From the NCBI GenBank assembly GCA_963726105.1, contig CAVSBJ010000023.1, positions 1 through 64,000 of the forward strand: a DNA stretch of 64,000 bases, given 5' to 3'. The notes under the pieces are model-generated. The model was given only the letters and a program-made list of their open reading frames with translations, had not been told where the DNA came from and ran no database searches. The translations under genes were made by a program, and so were the position numbers. The DNA comes from Roseiarcus sp963726105 (GTDB lineage: Bacteria; Pseudomonadota; Alphaproteobacteria; Rhizobiales; Beijerinckiaceae). Shown here in pieces: positions 1 to 8,789 of the stretch (position 1 is the stretch's first letter; every line of letters starts with the position of its first letter).

Positions 1-112
1 CCGCCGAAGCCGGGACGATGTACCTGTAGGCGCGGCCCTCGTCTCTCGGCCGCCACGCTGGTCGAGGAGGAGGGTCGCCGGCGCCCGCGCGGGCAGCGCG
101 CCGCCAGGGCGT

Positions 113-640
113 TCAGTGCCCAGAGAAGGTGACCAGGCTGCGCACCGACACGCTCAGCGCCTCGAGCTTGGCCGCGCCGCCGAGGTCGGGAAGGTCGATG
201 ACGAAACAGGCGGCGATCACCTCGGCGCCCATCTGGCGCAGGAGCTTGACCGCGCCTTCCGCCGTTCCTCCGGTTGCGATCAGATCGTCGACCAGGATCA
301 CGCGCTCGCCCCTGGTGACTGCGTCCTCGTGCATCTCCATGTGGTCGAGCCCGTATTCGAGCGAATAGGGGATGGAGACCGTGGCGTGCGGCAGCTTGCC
401 CTTCTTGCGGATCGGGATGAAGCCCGCCGACAATTGATGCGCGACCGCGCCGCCGAGAATGAACCCGCGCGCCTCGATGCCCGCGACCTTGTCGATCTTC
501 GTCCCCGCCCAGGGCTGGACAAGCTCGTCGACCGCGCGACGAAAGGCTCTCGCGTCGCCGAGCAGGGTCGTGATGTCGCGAAACAGGATGCCTTTCTTCG
601 GGTAGTCGGGGATCGTGCGGATGGTCTCAGCAAGCAGCAT
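113..640 (-). CDS. apt: adenine phosphoribosyltransferase
   Basis: Purine salvage enzyme that makes AMP from adenine and PRPP in the cytoplasm. The 175-residue product has the family's usual length. The type I PRTase PRPP loop VILVDDLIATGGT lies near residues 114-126, and the N-terminal block IRTIPDYPKKGILFRDIT is typical of APT. The frame stays open upstream to 808, but the extra 56 residues are Arg/Ala-rich and unlike APT, so the ATG at 640 is preferred. It is divergent from the aldehyde dehydrogenase gene. No terminator was seen in the 112 bases left to its 3' side. Identity is confident; the start is less certain. Confidence 0.93.
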   Translation of the reverse strand: MLLAETIRTIPDYPKKGILFRDITTLLGDARAFRRAVDELVQPWAGTKIDKVAGIEARGFILGGAVAHQLSAGFIPIRKKGKLPHATVSIPYSLEYGLDHMEMHEDAVTRGERVILVDDLIATGGTAEGAVKLLRQMGAEVIAACFVIDLPDLGGAAKLEALSVSVRSLVTFSGH

Positions 641-959
641 GGGAAGCGAAGCCCGATTCTGGCGGCGAAGCTCCTTCCATATCGCATTCGCGGCGGAAAG
701 CCATCGACGGAGACCGTCGTTCCACGCGCCGGCGGCCGCACACGGACAAGGCCTCGCCCGACCCCGAGCAAAATAAGCGCGCCTAAACGTCAGTGAAAAC
801 GCTGACATTTGCTAGGGCAGTTTACCAAACGGCGGCGAGCCCCGGCCCAAGCGGGGCTTGCCGGGCGGGCGGATTTGGGATCGAAGAGAGGTCGTCGCAA
901 GCGAGGGCTTCCGGCCCTTGAGGCGAACACGCAAAATCACAGCGGATGAGGCAACCCCC
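641..959. other. divergent intergenic region between apt and the aldehyde dehydrogenase gene
   Basis: About 320 bases separate the chosen starts of apt (-) and the aldehyde dehydrogenase (+). Both upstream reading frames stay open through part of it, but their translations are Arg-rich and look non-coding. It should hold the promoters for both genes. No clear -35/-10 pair or operator could be picked out by eye. Confidence 0.4.
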
Positions 960-2462
960 ATGACCAGCGGAGACATTCTCGAGCGATTAGGCCTGACAGC
1001 GGCGGCGCTGTCCGGCGGCTCGCTGTCGGTCCGCTCGCCGATCGACTGGGCCGAAATCGCGCGGATCCGGGAGACGCCGGCGGCCGACATGCCGGCGATC
1101 ATCGAGCGCGCCCACACCGCTTTCCTGGCTTGGCGCGAGGTTCCCGCGCCGCGGCGGGGCGAGCTCGTGCGGCTGCTGGCTGAGGAATTGCGCGCCTCGA
1201 AGGAGGCCTTGGGCGCACTGGTCACGCTCGAGGTCGGCAAAATTGTCTCCGAGGGCCTCGGGGAAGTGCAGGAGATGATCGACATCTGCGATTTCGCCGT
1301 CGGCCTGTCGCGGCAATTGTACGGGCTCGCCATCGCCTCGGAGCGGCCCGGCCATCGGATGACCGAAACCTGGCATCCGTTGGGGCCGTGCGCGATCATC
1401 TCCGCCTTCAATTTCCCGGTCGCGGTCTGGTCGTGGAACGCGGCGCTGGCGCTCGTCTGCGGCGATCCCGTCATCTGGAAGCCGTCGGAAAAGACGCCGC
1501 TCTCGGCGCTGGCGACAATGAAAATCCTGGACCGCGCCATCGAGCGCTTCGGCCCGGACGCGCCCGAAGGCCTCGCTCAGCTCGTCATCGGCGGTCCGGC
1601 GATCGGCGAAGCCCTCACTGCCTCGAAGCGCGTGCCGATCGTCTCCGCCACCGGCTCGACCCGCATGGGCTCGATCGTGGGGCCCAAGGTCGCGGCGCGG
1701 TTTGGCCGCCCGATCCTCGAGCTTGGCGGCAACAACGCGATGATCGTCGCGCCCTCGGCCGATCTCGACATGGCGGTGCGGGCGATCGTCTTCTCCGCCG
1801 TCGGCACGGCGGGGCAGCGCTGCACGTCGCTGCGCCGGGTCATCGCCCACCGCTCGATTCGCGCCGATCTCACCCACCGTCTGGTCAAGACCTATGCCGG
1901 CCTGCCGATCGGCGATCCGCGCACGGAGGGAACGCTGGTCGGCCCGCTGATCGACCAGGGCGCGCGCGAGACGATGCAGGCGGCGCTCAAGCGCGCCGGG
2001 GCCGAGGGCGGCAAGGTTCACGGCGGGGGAAATGTCGCCAGAGGCGTTCCGAACGGCGGCGCCTACGTTGAGCCGGCGATCGTCGAAATGCCGGACCAGT
2101 CGGGAATCGTGCGTGAGGAAACCTTCGCCCCGATCCTTTACACGCTCGGCTATGACACCCTGGACGAGGCGATCGCGATCCAGAACGACGTGCCGCAGGG
2201 CCTGTCGTCGTCGATCTTCACCCTCAACCTGCGCGAGGCCGAGACGTTTTTGTCCGCAACCGGATCCGACTGCGGCATCGCCAACGTCAATATCGGCCCG
2301 TCGGGCGCCGAGATTGGCGGGGCTTTCGGCGGCGAGAAGGAGACCGGCGGCGGCCGCGAGAGCGGCTCCGACGCCTGGAAGGCCTATATGCGCCGTCAGA
2401 CCAGCACCGTGAACTATTCGGCCAAACTGCCCCTCGCGCAGGGGGTGCGGTTCGATGTGTAG
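960..2462 (+). CDS. amaB: ALDH7-type aldehyde dehydrogenase (L-piperidine-6-carboxylate / aminoadipate semialdehyde dehydrogenase)
   Basis: NAD-dependent aldehyde dehydrogenase of 500 residues. Visible ALDH hallmarks are FNFP with the oxyanion Asn (about 151), WKPSEKTP (173-180), GSTRMG (232-237), the general base Glu in LELGG (about 254) and the nucleophile Cys in GQRCTS (about 288). The ELGGNNA variant and overall layout match the ALDH7/antiquitin branch, which oxidises alpha-aminoadipate semialdehyde or piperideine-6-carboxylate in lysine degradation. The ATG at 960 is chosen over the open frame from 858 because the first 34 residues are not ALDH-like. No other lysine-catabolism gene is nearby, so the substrate is inferred from family alone. 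Confidence 0.85.
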   Translation: MTSGDILERLGLTAAALSGGSLSVRSPIDWAEIARIRETPAADMPAIIERAHTAFLAWREVPAPRRGELVRLLAEELRASKEALGALVTLEVGKIVSEGLGEVQEMIDICDFAVGLSRQLYGLAIASERPGHRMTETWHPLGPCAIISAFNFPVAVWSWNAALALVCGDPVIWKPSEKTPLSALATMKILDRAIERFGPDAPEGLAQLVIGGPAIGEALTASKRVPIVSATGSTRMGSIVGPKVAARFGRPILELGGNNAMIVAPSADLDMAVRAIVFSAVGTAGQRCTSLRRVIAHRSIRADLTHRLVKTYAGLPIGDPRTEGTLVGPLIDQGARETMQAALKRAGAEGGKVHGGGNVARGVPNGGAYVEPAIVEMPDQSGIVREETFAPILYTLGYDTLDEAIAIQNDVPQGLSSSIFTLNLREAETFLSATGSDCGIANVNIGPSGAEIGGAFGGEKETGGGRESGSDAWKAYMRRQTSTVNYSAKLPLAQGVRFDV

Positions 2463-2577
2463 CTCCGCACACGTCAAACGGATCGATTTGCTGAAGGTTG
2501 CCAGCACCAGAGGGCCTGCCGCTGTCGGCATAGTTGCCTAGCAACAACGCCGAGTCGGGATGGCAACTGTAGAGCTG

Positions 2578-2817
2578 TTAATATGGCGCACAGATTATCC
2601 GGGTACAAAACCTGTACTTAGTACCATCCACAATATTCGTGCAATTGGCATGAGCGATACATCTGTGCCTGAGCCCAATTGAGCATTGATATGCCTTTGC
2701 GATGTGATAATTATACGTATCACATGACAGAATTCTTAGTCCAGTGGCTCTAGCAGAGGCACTCTGCAGGGCAGTAAAAATAAGAGTAGCCAGCAAGAGA
2801 GTCGCAAATTTTTGCAT
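2578..2817 (-). CDS. small exported Cys-rich protein, unknown family
   Basis: Encodes 79 residues beginning with a clear signal peptide (MQKFATLLLATLIFTALQSA, cleavage probably after ASA or ARA). The mature part is short and has six Cys spread over about 50 residues, enough for three disulfides. A strong GGAG sits 7 bases before the ATG at 2817, better than the in-frame GTG at 2823. A possible promoter, TTGACA with TAAATT 15 bases on, lies at about 2867-2895, next to a perfect hairpin. Base composition is clearly poorer in G+C than the neighbours, suggesting acquisition. I do not recognise the family; a secreted peptide, toxin-like or signalling protein are all open. Confidence 0.55.
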   Translation of the reverse strand: MQKFATLLLATLIFTALQSASARATGLRILSCDTYNYHIAKAYQCSIGLRHRCIAHANCTNIVDGTKYRFCTRIICAPY

Positions 2818-3234
2818 TGTCACGCTCCACGATATGAATTATCATCAATGTTTTACGTCGCAGCAAGCAATTTATTATTTCCGTCAACTTGTCAATAGGT
2901 AGAAAAACCTATTTAACTACGGTGAACGGGTTATGATTTGAGCGTAAGTAAAAATGATGAATATGGTACAAATGTATATTATTCCAAAGAAGCAAGATCA
3001 TAATAAACCCTGATGTCGCGTCAGGTCGAGTCCGTCGATTATGTTTAGTTCCGAGAAACACCTCGAGCAAGCGAGAGATGCCCCTTGAACGCAAGCTATC
3101 TGTTAGTAGTTGGATTAGATGCTCTAGCGTAGCGAAGATGCGCCAAATGGACCGCTTGCCGCAAAAGATTCCGCGTGGTCGAATGAATTGGGACCACCAG
3201 CCGCCTACCGTGTCCCAGGGCAGGCTTTGGCCCG
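2818..3234. other. low-GC intergenic stretch
   Basis: AT-rich DNA between the Cys-rich peptide gene and the desaturase-like gene. It holds the upstream region of the peptide gene and a weak 61-codon minus-strand frame (2909-3094) with no ribosome-binding site or family resemblance, which I do not call. The drop in G+C against both flanks marks it as a likely insertion. Confidence 0.5.
2894..2913. promoter_or_regulatory. perfect inverted repeat upstream of the Cys-rich peptide gene
   Basis: AATAGGT, a six-base loop, then ACCTATT. On the minus strand the repeat runs straight into a TTGACA -35-like hexamer (2890-2895), sharing two bases with it. It could be an operator for the peptide gene or simply a hairpin; there is no T-run, so a terminator is less likely. 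Confidence 0.35.
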
Positions 3235-4836
3235 ATGCCTGATGTGATCGTCATCGGCGGCGGCCATAACGGCCTCGTCGCCGCGGCCTATCTCGGCATG
3301 ACCGGCCTCAAGGTCACGGTGCTCGAACGCCGGCGCCAGGTCGGCGGCGCGGCGGCGACCGAGGAATTTCATCCCGGCTTCCGCAATTCGGTCGCCGCCT
3401 ACACCGTCTCGCTTCTGAACCCGACCATCATCCGCGACCTCGAGCTTCACGCCCATGGGCTCCGCATCGTCGAGCGCCCGTTATCGAACTTCCTCCCCTT
3501 GCCCGACGGGCGCTATCTGAAGGTCGGGCCGGGGCGGACGAGAGCCGAGGTCGCCAGGTTCTCGGCTCGCGACGCCGACCGGCTCGACGCCTACGAGGCG
3601 CGGCTCGATCGCCTGACCAACGTGCTTCGCGCGCTCGCGCTGGATACGCCGCCCAATGTGGGAACGGGGCACGGGCTTGCCGCCAATCTCGGCGCCCTCG
3701 TCGACGCCGCCAAAGTCGGAAACCGTCTGCGCTCGCTCGACCTCGAAGGGCAGCGCGACCTTCTCGAACTGTTCACCCGCTCCACCGGCGACATGCTCGA
3801 CCAATGGTTCGAGAGCGATCCGATCAAGGCGATCCTCGGCTTCGACGGAATCGTTGGAACCTATGACAGCCCCTATGCGGCCGGGACAGGCTATGTGCTG
3901 CTGCACCATTGCTGGGGCGAGGTGAACGGCAGACGTGGCGTCTGGGGCCATGCGATCGGCGGCATGGGCGCGATTGCGCAGGCGATCGCGCGCGCCTGCG
4001 CCGTCCGTAACGTCGAGATCCGCACGAACTCAGCCGTGAGTGAGATCCTGGTCGAGAAGGGCCGCGCAGTCGGCGTCGTTACGGATAAGGGCGAGAAGCT
4101 CGCGGCGCGCGCCGTCGTGTCCAACCTGCATCCGAAACTCACCTTCGAACGGCTTCTCGACCCGGCCGCGCTGCCCGCCGACTTCCGCGCCCGCATCGCT
4201 GCTTATCGCAGCGGCTCGGGCTCCTTCCGCATGAACCTCGGCTTGAGCGAACTGCCGAGCTTCGCCGCTCTCCCCGGGCGGGACGCGGCTGAGCATCATG
4301 GGAGCGGCATCGTGATCGCGCCGAGCCTCGCCTATATGGAACGCGCCTTCATCGACGCCCGGCTGTCCGGCTGGTCGTCCGCCCCGATCGTCGAAATGCT
4401 GATCCCTTCGACGCTCGACGATTCGCTTAGCCCCCCGGGCCAGCATGTCGCGTCCCTGTTCTGCCAGCATGTCGCGCCGAAACTGCCGGACGGGCGCTCG
4501 TGGGACGAGGCTCGCGAGACGGTCGCGGACCTCATGATCGACACGGTCGAAACGTATGCGCCCGGCTTCAGGGCGTCGGTCATCGCCCGCCAGATCCTCT
4601 CGCCGCTCGACCTCGAACGCGAGTTCGGCCTTGTCGGCGGCGATATTTTTCATGGGAAGCTCAGCCTCGACCAGCTCTATTCGGCAAGGCCGGTTCTCGG
4701 CCACGCCGACTACCGCTCGCCCATCCGGGGCTTATACATGTGCGGCGCCTCGACCCATCCCGGCGGCGGCGTCACCGGCGCTCCCGGTCACAACGCCGCG
4801 CGCGAGATGATCCGCGACTTCCGGAGACTTCGGTAG
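3235..4836 (+). CDS. phytoene-desaturase-like FAD-dependent oxidoreductase (PYROXD2/CrtI superfamily)
   Basis: A 533-residue flavoprotein. The dinucleotide-binding motif VIGGGHNGLVAA starts at residue 6, and an ERR acidic end of strand beta-2 sits near 30. The C-terminal FAD block, with GLYMCGASTHPGGGVTGAPG (about 500-520), is typical of the carotenoid-desaturase and PYROXD2 group. No other carotenoid gene (crtB, crtE) is adjacent, and the sequence is closer to the uncharacterised NAD(P)/FAD-dependent oxidoreductases than to bona fide phytoene desaturase. The two next + strand genes (aldolase, ThDP enzyme) could belong to the same catabolic set but are separated by 344 bases. Confidence 0.8.
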   Translation: MPDVIVIGGGHNGLVAAAYLGMTGLKVTVLERRRQVGGAAATEEFHPGFRNSVAAYTVSLLNPTIIRDLELHAHGLRIVERPLSNFLPLPDGRYLKVGPGRTRAEVARFSARDADRLDAYEARLDRLTNVLRALALDTPPNVGTGHGLAANLGALVDAAKVGNRLRSLDLEGQRDLLELFTRSTGDMLDQWFESDPIKAILGFDGIVGTYDSPYAAGTGYVLLHHCWGEVNGRRGVWGHAIGGMGAIAQAIARACAVRNVEIRTNSAVSEILVEKGRAVGVVTDKGEKLAARAVVSNLHPKLTFERLLDPAALPADFRARIAAYRSGSGSFRMNLGLSELPSFAALPGRDAAEHHGSGIVIAPSLAYMERAFIDARLSGWSSAPIVEMLIPSTLDDSLSPPGQHVASLFCQHVAPKLPDGRSWDEARETVADLMIDTVETYAPGFRASVIARQILSPLDLEREFGLVGGDIFHGKLSLDQLYSARPVLGHADYRSPIRGLYMCGASTHPGGGVTGAPGHNAAREMIRDFRRLR

Positions 4837-5180
4837 TAACCGCGGAGGAGAGAGACGAGTGACGCACTTATCGACACGCTCGTTCGAACGGAGCTGAGGG
4901 CCATAGAAATTCCTGATTCCAATTGCCTGTAACCCATTGAAAAGTCCCGATTCGGAAAAATAAACGCTAGGAAACGCTAGCACTTTTACGAGCGTTTAGG
5001 CGCGTTTGCTGGCGTTTAGTGGCGCTTACGCCGCTCGCCTGGCGGCCTGTCCCAGCACGTATATACCGGCTTGTCTGGGTTAAATCGGCGGTGCAGCCGC
5101 GTCGGCCGCGACATCGAACAGGCTGCGCGACGCCGCCGGGGTGTGTAGAAAGCATCCGCTCAACCCGCAGGCAGTCGCAA
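4837..5180. other. intergenic region upstream of the aldolase gene
   Basis: The reading frame of the aldolase is open from 5019, but the translation before 5181 is not aldolase-like. The region's main content is the phased repeat array at 4961-5030. No gene or RNA was recognised. Confidence 0.5.
4961..5030. repeat. 10-bp-phased repeat array, two inverted against four copies
   Basis: Two tandem decamers of the form (t/g)aaacgctag at 4961-4980 are followed by a 10-bp spacer and four tandem decamers of the form NGCGTTTNNN (the last with GCGCTT) at 4991-5030. The right-hand units are inverted relative to the left-hand ones. The 10-bp period is about one helical turn, as expected for stacked protein-binding half-sites on one DNA face. 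It lies about 150 bases before the aldolase start. Confidence 0.5.
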
Positions 5181-5960
5181 ATGAACCAACTCCACAACCC
5201 CTTCAAACAGGCGCTGAAGTCCGGCAAATTGCAGCTCGGGCTGTGGCACAGCCTCTCGAGCCCGATCGTGGCCGAAATCCTTGGCGACGCCGGGTTCGAC
5301 TGGATTCTGCTCGACACCGAGCACGCGCCGAACGAATTGCCGATGGTGCTCGCCGAGCTTCAGGCGATGAGCAGCGGAACGGCTCATCCCGTTGTGCGGC
5401 CGGCCTGGAACGACCCGGTGATCATCAAGCGCCTGCTCGACATCGGCGCGCAGTCCCTCCTCATTCCCTACGTCGAGACGGAGGAGGAAGCGCGCCGGGC
5501 GGTCATGTCGGTTCGCTACCCGCCGGGGGGATTCCGCGGCTTCGCGGGCCAGGCGCGGGCGTCCCGCTACGGCCGCATCAAGGGGTACCACGCCGCGGCG
5601 AACGCCGAGATCTGTCTCCTGTTGCAGGTCGAGACGAAGCGCGGGCTCGATAACCTCGAAGCGATCGCGAGCGTCGAAGGCGTCGACGGTGTGTTTGTCG
5701 GCCCGGGCGACCTTTCCGCCGCGCTTGGCTATCTCGGCCAGCCCAATCATCCCGAAATCATCAAGATCATCGACGACATGATTCCGCGCATCAAGAAGGC
5801 CGGCGCCGCGCCCGGGATCTTGACCGGCGACGCCGAACTCGCCCAGCACTACATCGACCGTGGCTGCTTGTTCGCCGCCGTCGGCTCCGACCTCGGTCTG
5901 TTGGCGCGGGGCGCGGATCAACTGGCGGCGAAATTCAGGGGCCAGAACTCCGGACGGTGA
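5181..5960 (+). CDS. HpcH/HpaI-family class II aldolase
   Basis: A 259-residue TIM-barrel aldolase of the HpaI / 2-keto-3-deoxy-sugar-acid aldolase group, which cleaves 2-oxo-4-hydroxy acids to pyruvate plus an aldehyde with a divalent metal. Visible features are LLDTEHAP (about 43-50), LIPYVET, the metal-ligand Glu in QVETKRG and VGPGDLSAALG. The ATG at 5181 gives a family-length protein beginning MNQLHNPFKQALKSGK, the usual N-terminus. The next gene starts 52 bases on and encodes a ThDP-dependent enzyme, so an aldehyde or oxo-acid breakdown route is plausible. The exact substrate cannot be read from sequence. Confidence 0.85.
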   Translation: MNQLHNPFKQALKSGKLQLGLWHSLSSPIVAEILGDAGFDWILLDTEHAPNELPMVLAELQAMSSGTAHPVVRPAWNDPVIIKRLLDIGAQSLLIPYVETEEEARRAVMSVRYPPGGFRGFAGQARASRYGRIKGYHAAANAEICLLLQVETKRGLDNLEAIASVEGVDGVFVGPGDLSAALGYLGQPNHPEIIKIIDDMIPRIKKAGAAPGILTGDAELAQHYIDRGCLFAAVGSDLGLLARGADQLAAKFRGQNSGR

Positions 5961-6012
5961 CGCGACAGTCGAGCGCCGCTTCGAGCGGGGCGGGGGATCG
6001 GGAGGACATTGA

Positions 6013-7725
6013 ATGGTTACCGCGAGCGCGGCGATGCTCGAGGCGCTGCAGGAGGCTGGCGTCTCGCATATCTTCGCCAATTTCGGCAGCGACCATCCGG
6101 CTCTCATCGAGGCGATCGCCGAGGCCCGGTCCTTCGGACGGCCGATTCCCGCAGTCGTCACCTGCCCGCACGAAATGGTCGCGATGACCTGCGCCCATGG
6201 CTACGCGCAATTGAGCGGCCGCGCGCAGGCCGTCGTGGTCCACGTCGATTGCGGCACGCAATCGTTGGGAGGAGCGGTTCACAACGCCGCGAAGGCGCGC
6301 ATTCCGGTGTTCGTGTTCGCCGGCCTGTCGCCCTCTACCCAGGAGGGCGAGGCGACCGGCAGCCGCAACGAATTCATCCAATGGATTCAGGACGTGCCCG
6401 ATCAGCGCGGCATCGTCCGCCAGTACATGAAATACGACAACGAGCTTCGCAACGCGCACAACGTGAAGCAGATCGTGCATCGATCGCTGCAGATCGCCCA
6501 CAGCGATCCCAAGGGGCCGGTCTACCTTGTCGGCGCCCGCGAAGTGATGGAAGCGGAAACGAAGAGCGTTGCGATTGACGTCGATGACTGGCCGGCGATC
6601 GCGCCGATTCCGCTGGCCGAGGCCGCCGTCGCGAGCCTCGTCGACGCCATGCAAAAGGCCGCGAAGCCGCTCATCGTCACCTCTTATGTCGGGCGCAATC
6701 CAGCCGCCGTGACCGAGCTCGTTCGCTTTTGCACCCGGCTCGGCGTGGGCGTGCTGGAGTCGGTGCCGAGTTACGTGAACTTTCCGCACAGCGATCCGCT
6801 GTACCAGGGCAATCACTGGAACCATCCGTTCCAGAACCGCGCGCTGGCCGAGGCCGATTTCATTCTGGTCGTCGATAGCGACGTGCCGTGGATTCCGACG
6901 GTCAGCAAGCCGAGCGATGGAGCCGCGATCGCCATCATCGACGTCGATCCGCTCAAGCAATCGACGCCGCTCTGGTCGATCAAGGCGCGGCAATGTTATC
7001 GGGCCGACGCGGCGACCGCCTTCGCGCAACTGAACGCGCGCCTCGATCGCACCGAGATCGACGAAGAAGCCGCCGAGGGCCGCCGTCGTCACTATGGCGA
7101 GCGCCATCGAGAGCGGAAGGCCGAGCTCGACCGCCGAGAGGCGACAAGCGGCGACGTCATTACGCCGGAATATCTGACCGCCTGCGTGCGCCGTCTGGTG
7201 GGGCTCGAGGCGATCGTGCTCAATGAGGGCATCACCAATTATCCGGCGATCTGCGATCACATGGCGCGCGAGCTCCCCGGCACGATGTTTGCGAGCGGCG
7301 GCGGCTCGCTCGGCTGGACCGGCGGCGCGGCGATCGGAATGAAATTGGCCGCGCCGGGCAAGACGTTCGTGGCCCTCACCGGCGACGGCTCCTACATGTT
7401 TTCCGCCCCGTCCGCCGTCCACTGGATGGCGCCCCGCTACCGCACGCCGTTCCTGCAAATCATCTATAACAATCGCGGCTGGAAAGCGCCGAGATTTTCG
7501 GCCCTCGCCGTTCATCCGGACGGCTTCGCTAGCCGCGCGAAGGATCTGGATTTGAGCTTCGATCCGCCGCCGGACTATTCCGGCATCGCGGCCGCGGCAG
7601 GGGGCGCCTACGCGCGGGTGGTCAAGCGTCCCGAAGACGTCGAAGCCGCGGTCGCCGAGGGTCTGCGCGTGGTGGTTGAGGAAGGGCGGTGCGCCGTGCT
7701 CGACGTTTGGCTGTCCCATCTCTGA
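6013..7725 (+). CDS. ThDP-dependent enzyme of the acetolactate synthase family
   Basis: A 570-residue three-domain ThDP enzyme. The N-terminal PYR domain has the cofactor-activating Glu in CPHEMV (about 55) and GTQSLGGAVHNA. The central domain follows, and the C-terminal PP domain has GDGSY (about 457) to NN (about 484), the Mg-ThDP motif. It is similar in size to acetolactate synthase, benzoylformate decarboxylase and oxalyl-CoA decarboxylase, but lacks clear markers for any of these. The short gap to the aldolase gene suggests co-transcription. The reaction is probably decarboxylation or carboligation of a 2-oxo acid; calling it ilvB would be over-specific. Confidence 0.8.
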   Translation: MVTASAAMLEALQEAGVSHIFANFGSDHPALIEAIAEARSFGRPIPAVVTCPHEMVAMTCAHGYAQLSGRAQAVVVHVDCGTQSLGGAVHNAAKARIPVFVFAGLSPSTQEGEATGSRNEFIQWIQDVPDQRGIVRQYMKYDNELRNAHNVKQIVHRSLQIAHSDPKGPVYLVGAREVMEAETKSVAIDVDDWPAIAPIPLAEAAVASLVDAMQKAAKPLIVTSYVGRNPAAVTELVRFCTRLGVGVLESVPSYVNFPHSDPLYQGNHWNHPFQNRALAEADFILVVDSDVPWIPTVSKPSDGAAIAIIDVDPLKQSTPLWSIKARQCYRADAATAFAQLNARLDRTEIDEEAAEGRRRHYGERHRERKAELDRREATSGDVITPEYLTACVRRLVGLEAIVLNEGITNYPAICDHMARELPGTMFASGGGSLGWTGGAAIGMKLAAPGKTFVALTGDGSYMFSAPSAVHWMAPRYRTPFLQIIYNNRGWKAPRFSALAVHPDGFASRAKDLDLSFDPPPDYSGIAAAAGGAYARVVKRPEDVEAAVAEGLRVVVEEGRCAVLDVWLSHL

Positions 7726-7845
7726 TGGAGACGCCGATCCTGGCCTTCGTCACGGCCGCCTGCTAAGGTTCCGGGGTTAAGCCCCTCAAAACCGGCGCCG
7801 TCGTCTCCTGCGCGCTCGATCGAGGGTCCGCACGGCGGAGAGAGC

Positions 7846-8181
7846 ATGATGCGCGCGCTTGTTCTTTTCTGTGTCTCCCTGCTGGCGATGGGGTCTTCAG
7901 GTCACGCTCAGGACCAACTGCGCGGCGTATACGCGCCTCCCGGATGGGCGCCTCCGGCCGCCAAGTCCGGCAAGCCGGCTTCTTCCGCCCTGGACTTGGG
8001 GGCCCTCGGCAACGGTCCGCGCGTCACGATCGGCGGGAAGGCGACTGAAGGTCAGACACTGCCGAGCAACGTCACCCCTGCCCCAATCTCAGATCGGCCG
8101 GGCTACGGAACGGCGATCGTCAACGGCCATCGCTCCATTATCGACCTCAGCAACAATCGCATTGTCCAGGTCATGGATTAG
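7846..8181 (+). CDS. small exported protein, DUF1236-like C-terminus
   Basis: Encodes 111 residues with a signal peptide (hydrophobic core ALVLFCVSLLAMGSSGHA) followed by a Pro/Ala/Gly-rich, probably disordered stretch. The C-terminal motif, ending IVNGHRSIIDLSNNRIVQVM, resembles the tail of alphaproteobacterial DUF1236/RcnB-type periplasmic proteins. The ATG pair at 7846/7849 follows a GGAGAGAGC ribosome-binding site. It stands alone between the ThDP enzyme and decayed transposon DNA. Function unknown; presumed periplasmic. Confidence 0.6.
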   Translation: MMRALVLFCVSLLAMGSSGHAQDQLRGVYAPPGWAPPAAKSGKPASSALDLGALGNGPRVTIGGKATEGQTLPSNVTPAPISDRPGYGTAIVNGHRSIIDLSNNRIVQVMD

Positions 8182-8248
8182 GTGTGGAGCCTCAACAGGC
8201 CTCGTCAGGTTAACGATTTACGATCGGCCGCGCGGCTATACGGCCGCC

Positions 8249-8620
8249 ATGCCGACAGCCCGCGACCTTCTCTACCGCCGCCATCGCTTTCCTCCGGAGT
8301 CATCGGGCATGCGGTTTGGCTCTATTTCCGGTTTCCGCGGAGCCTTCGCAGGGTCGAAGAAATGCTGGCGACGCGTGGGATTTGCGTGACCTAGGAGACC
8401 GTGCGCCAGTGGGGCAAGAAATTCGGCAAGGCATTCGCCGATCAGATCCGCCAGCGCGCGCCTGCCCGCGGCGCAATGGTTCCTAACGGTTCACGATCAA
8501 GTCGCGAACCTCCTCCACATCCCCCATCCCGAATCCGTCCCTGCTGACCTCCGCCGCGCTTCGCGCGAGCGAGCCTTTGCGGTCTGGAGCGAGATTTCCA
8601 AGACCGGCGCCAAGCTGACT
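8249..8620 (+). pseudogene. IS6-family transposase remnant, frameshifted and internally deleted
   Basis: Translated in pieces, this reads as the N-terminus of an IS6-type transposase (RDLLYRRHRFPPE, then after a one-base loss near 8303 AVWLYFRF, RRVEEMLATRGICV). A TAG stop follows at 8392 where YETV is expected, then VRQWGKKFGKAFADQIRQR. Near 8475 the frame jumps straight to C-terminal-looking sequence (LTVHDQVANLLHIPHPE, RERAFAVWSEI). The DDE catalytic core of roughly 130 residues is missing. Three separate lesions make it clearly dead. Terminal repeats were not found. Confidence 0.7.
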
Positions 8621-8789
8621 CTCGGCTCTAGGAAAATCGTCTCTTCAGCTCAGCGCTCGCTTAACCTGACGGCGCCCTGGAAGGCGTTTCGCCCCAACGT
8701 CGTAGCCGTGGTGAAAGCCAAGGCCGCCACTGACCCGGATTTCGCGAAGACCTCCAAACAGCGGGATGACCGGGCGCCCGGACGTGGTG

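Noticed and set aside
2909..3094. 61-codon minus-strand frame in the AT-rich pocket
   Set aside because: No ribosome-binding site, no family resemblance, and low-complexity His/Leu/Ile content typical of AT-rich random frames.
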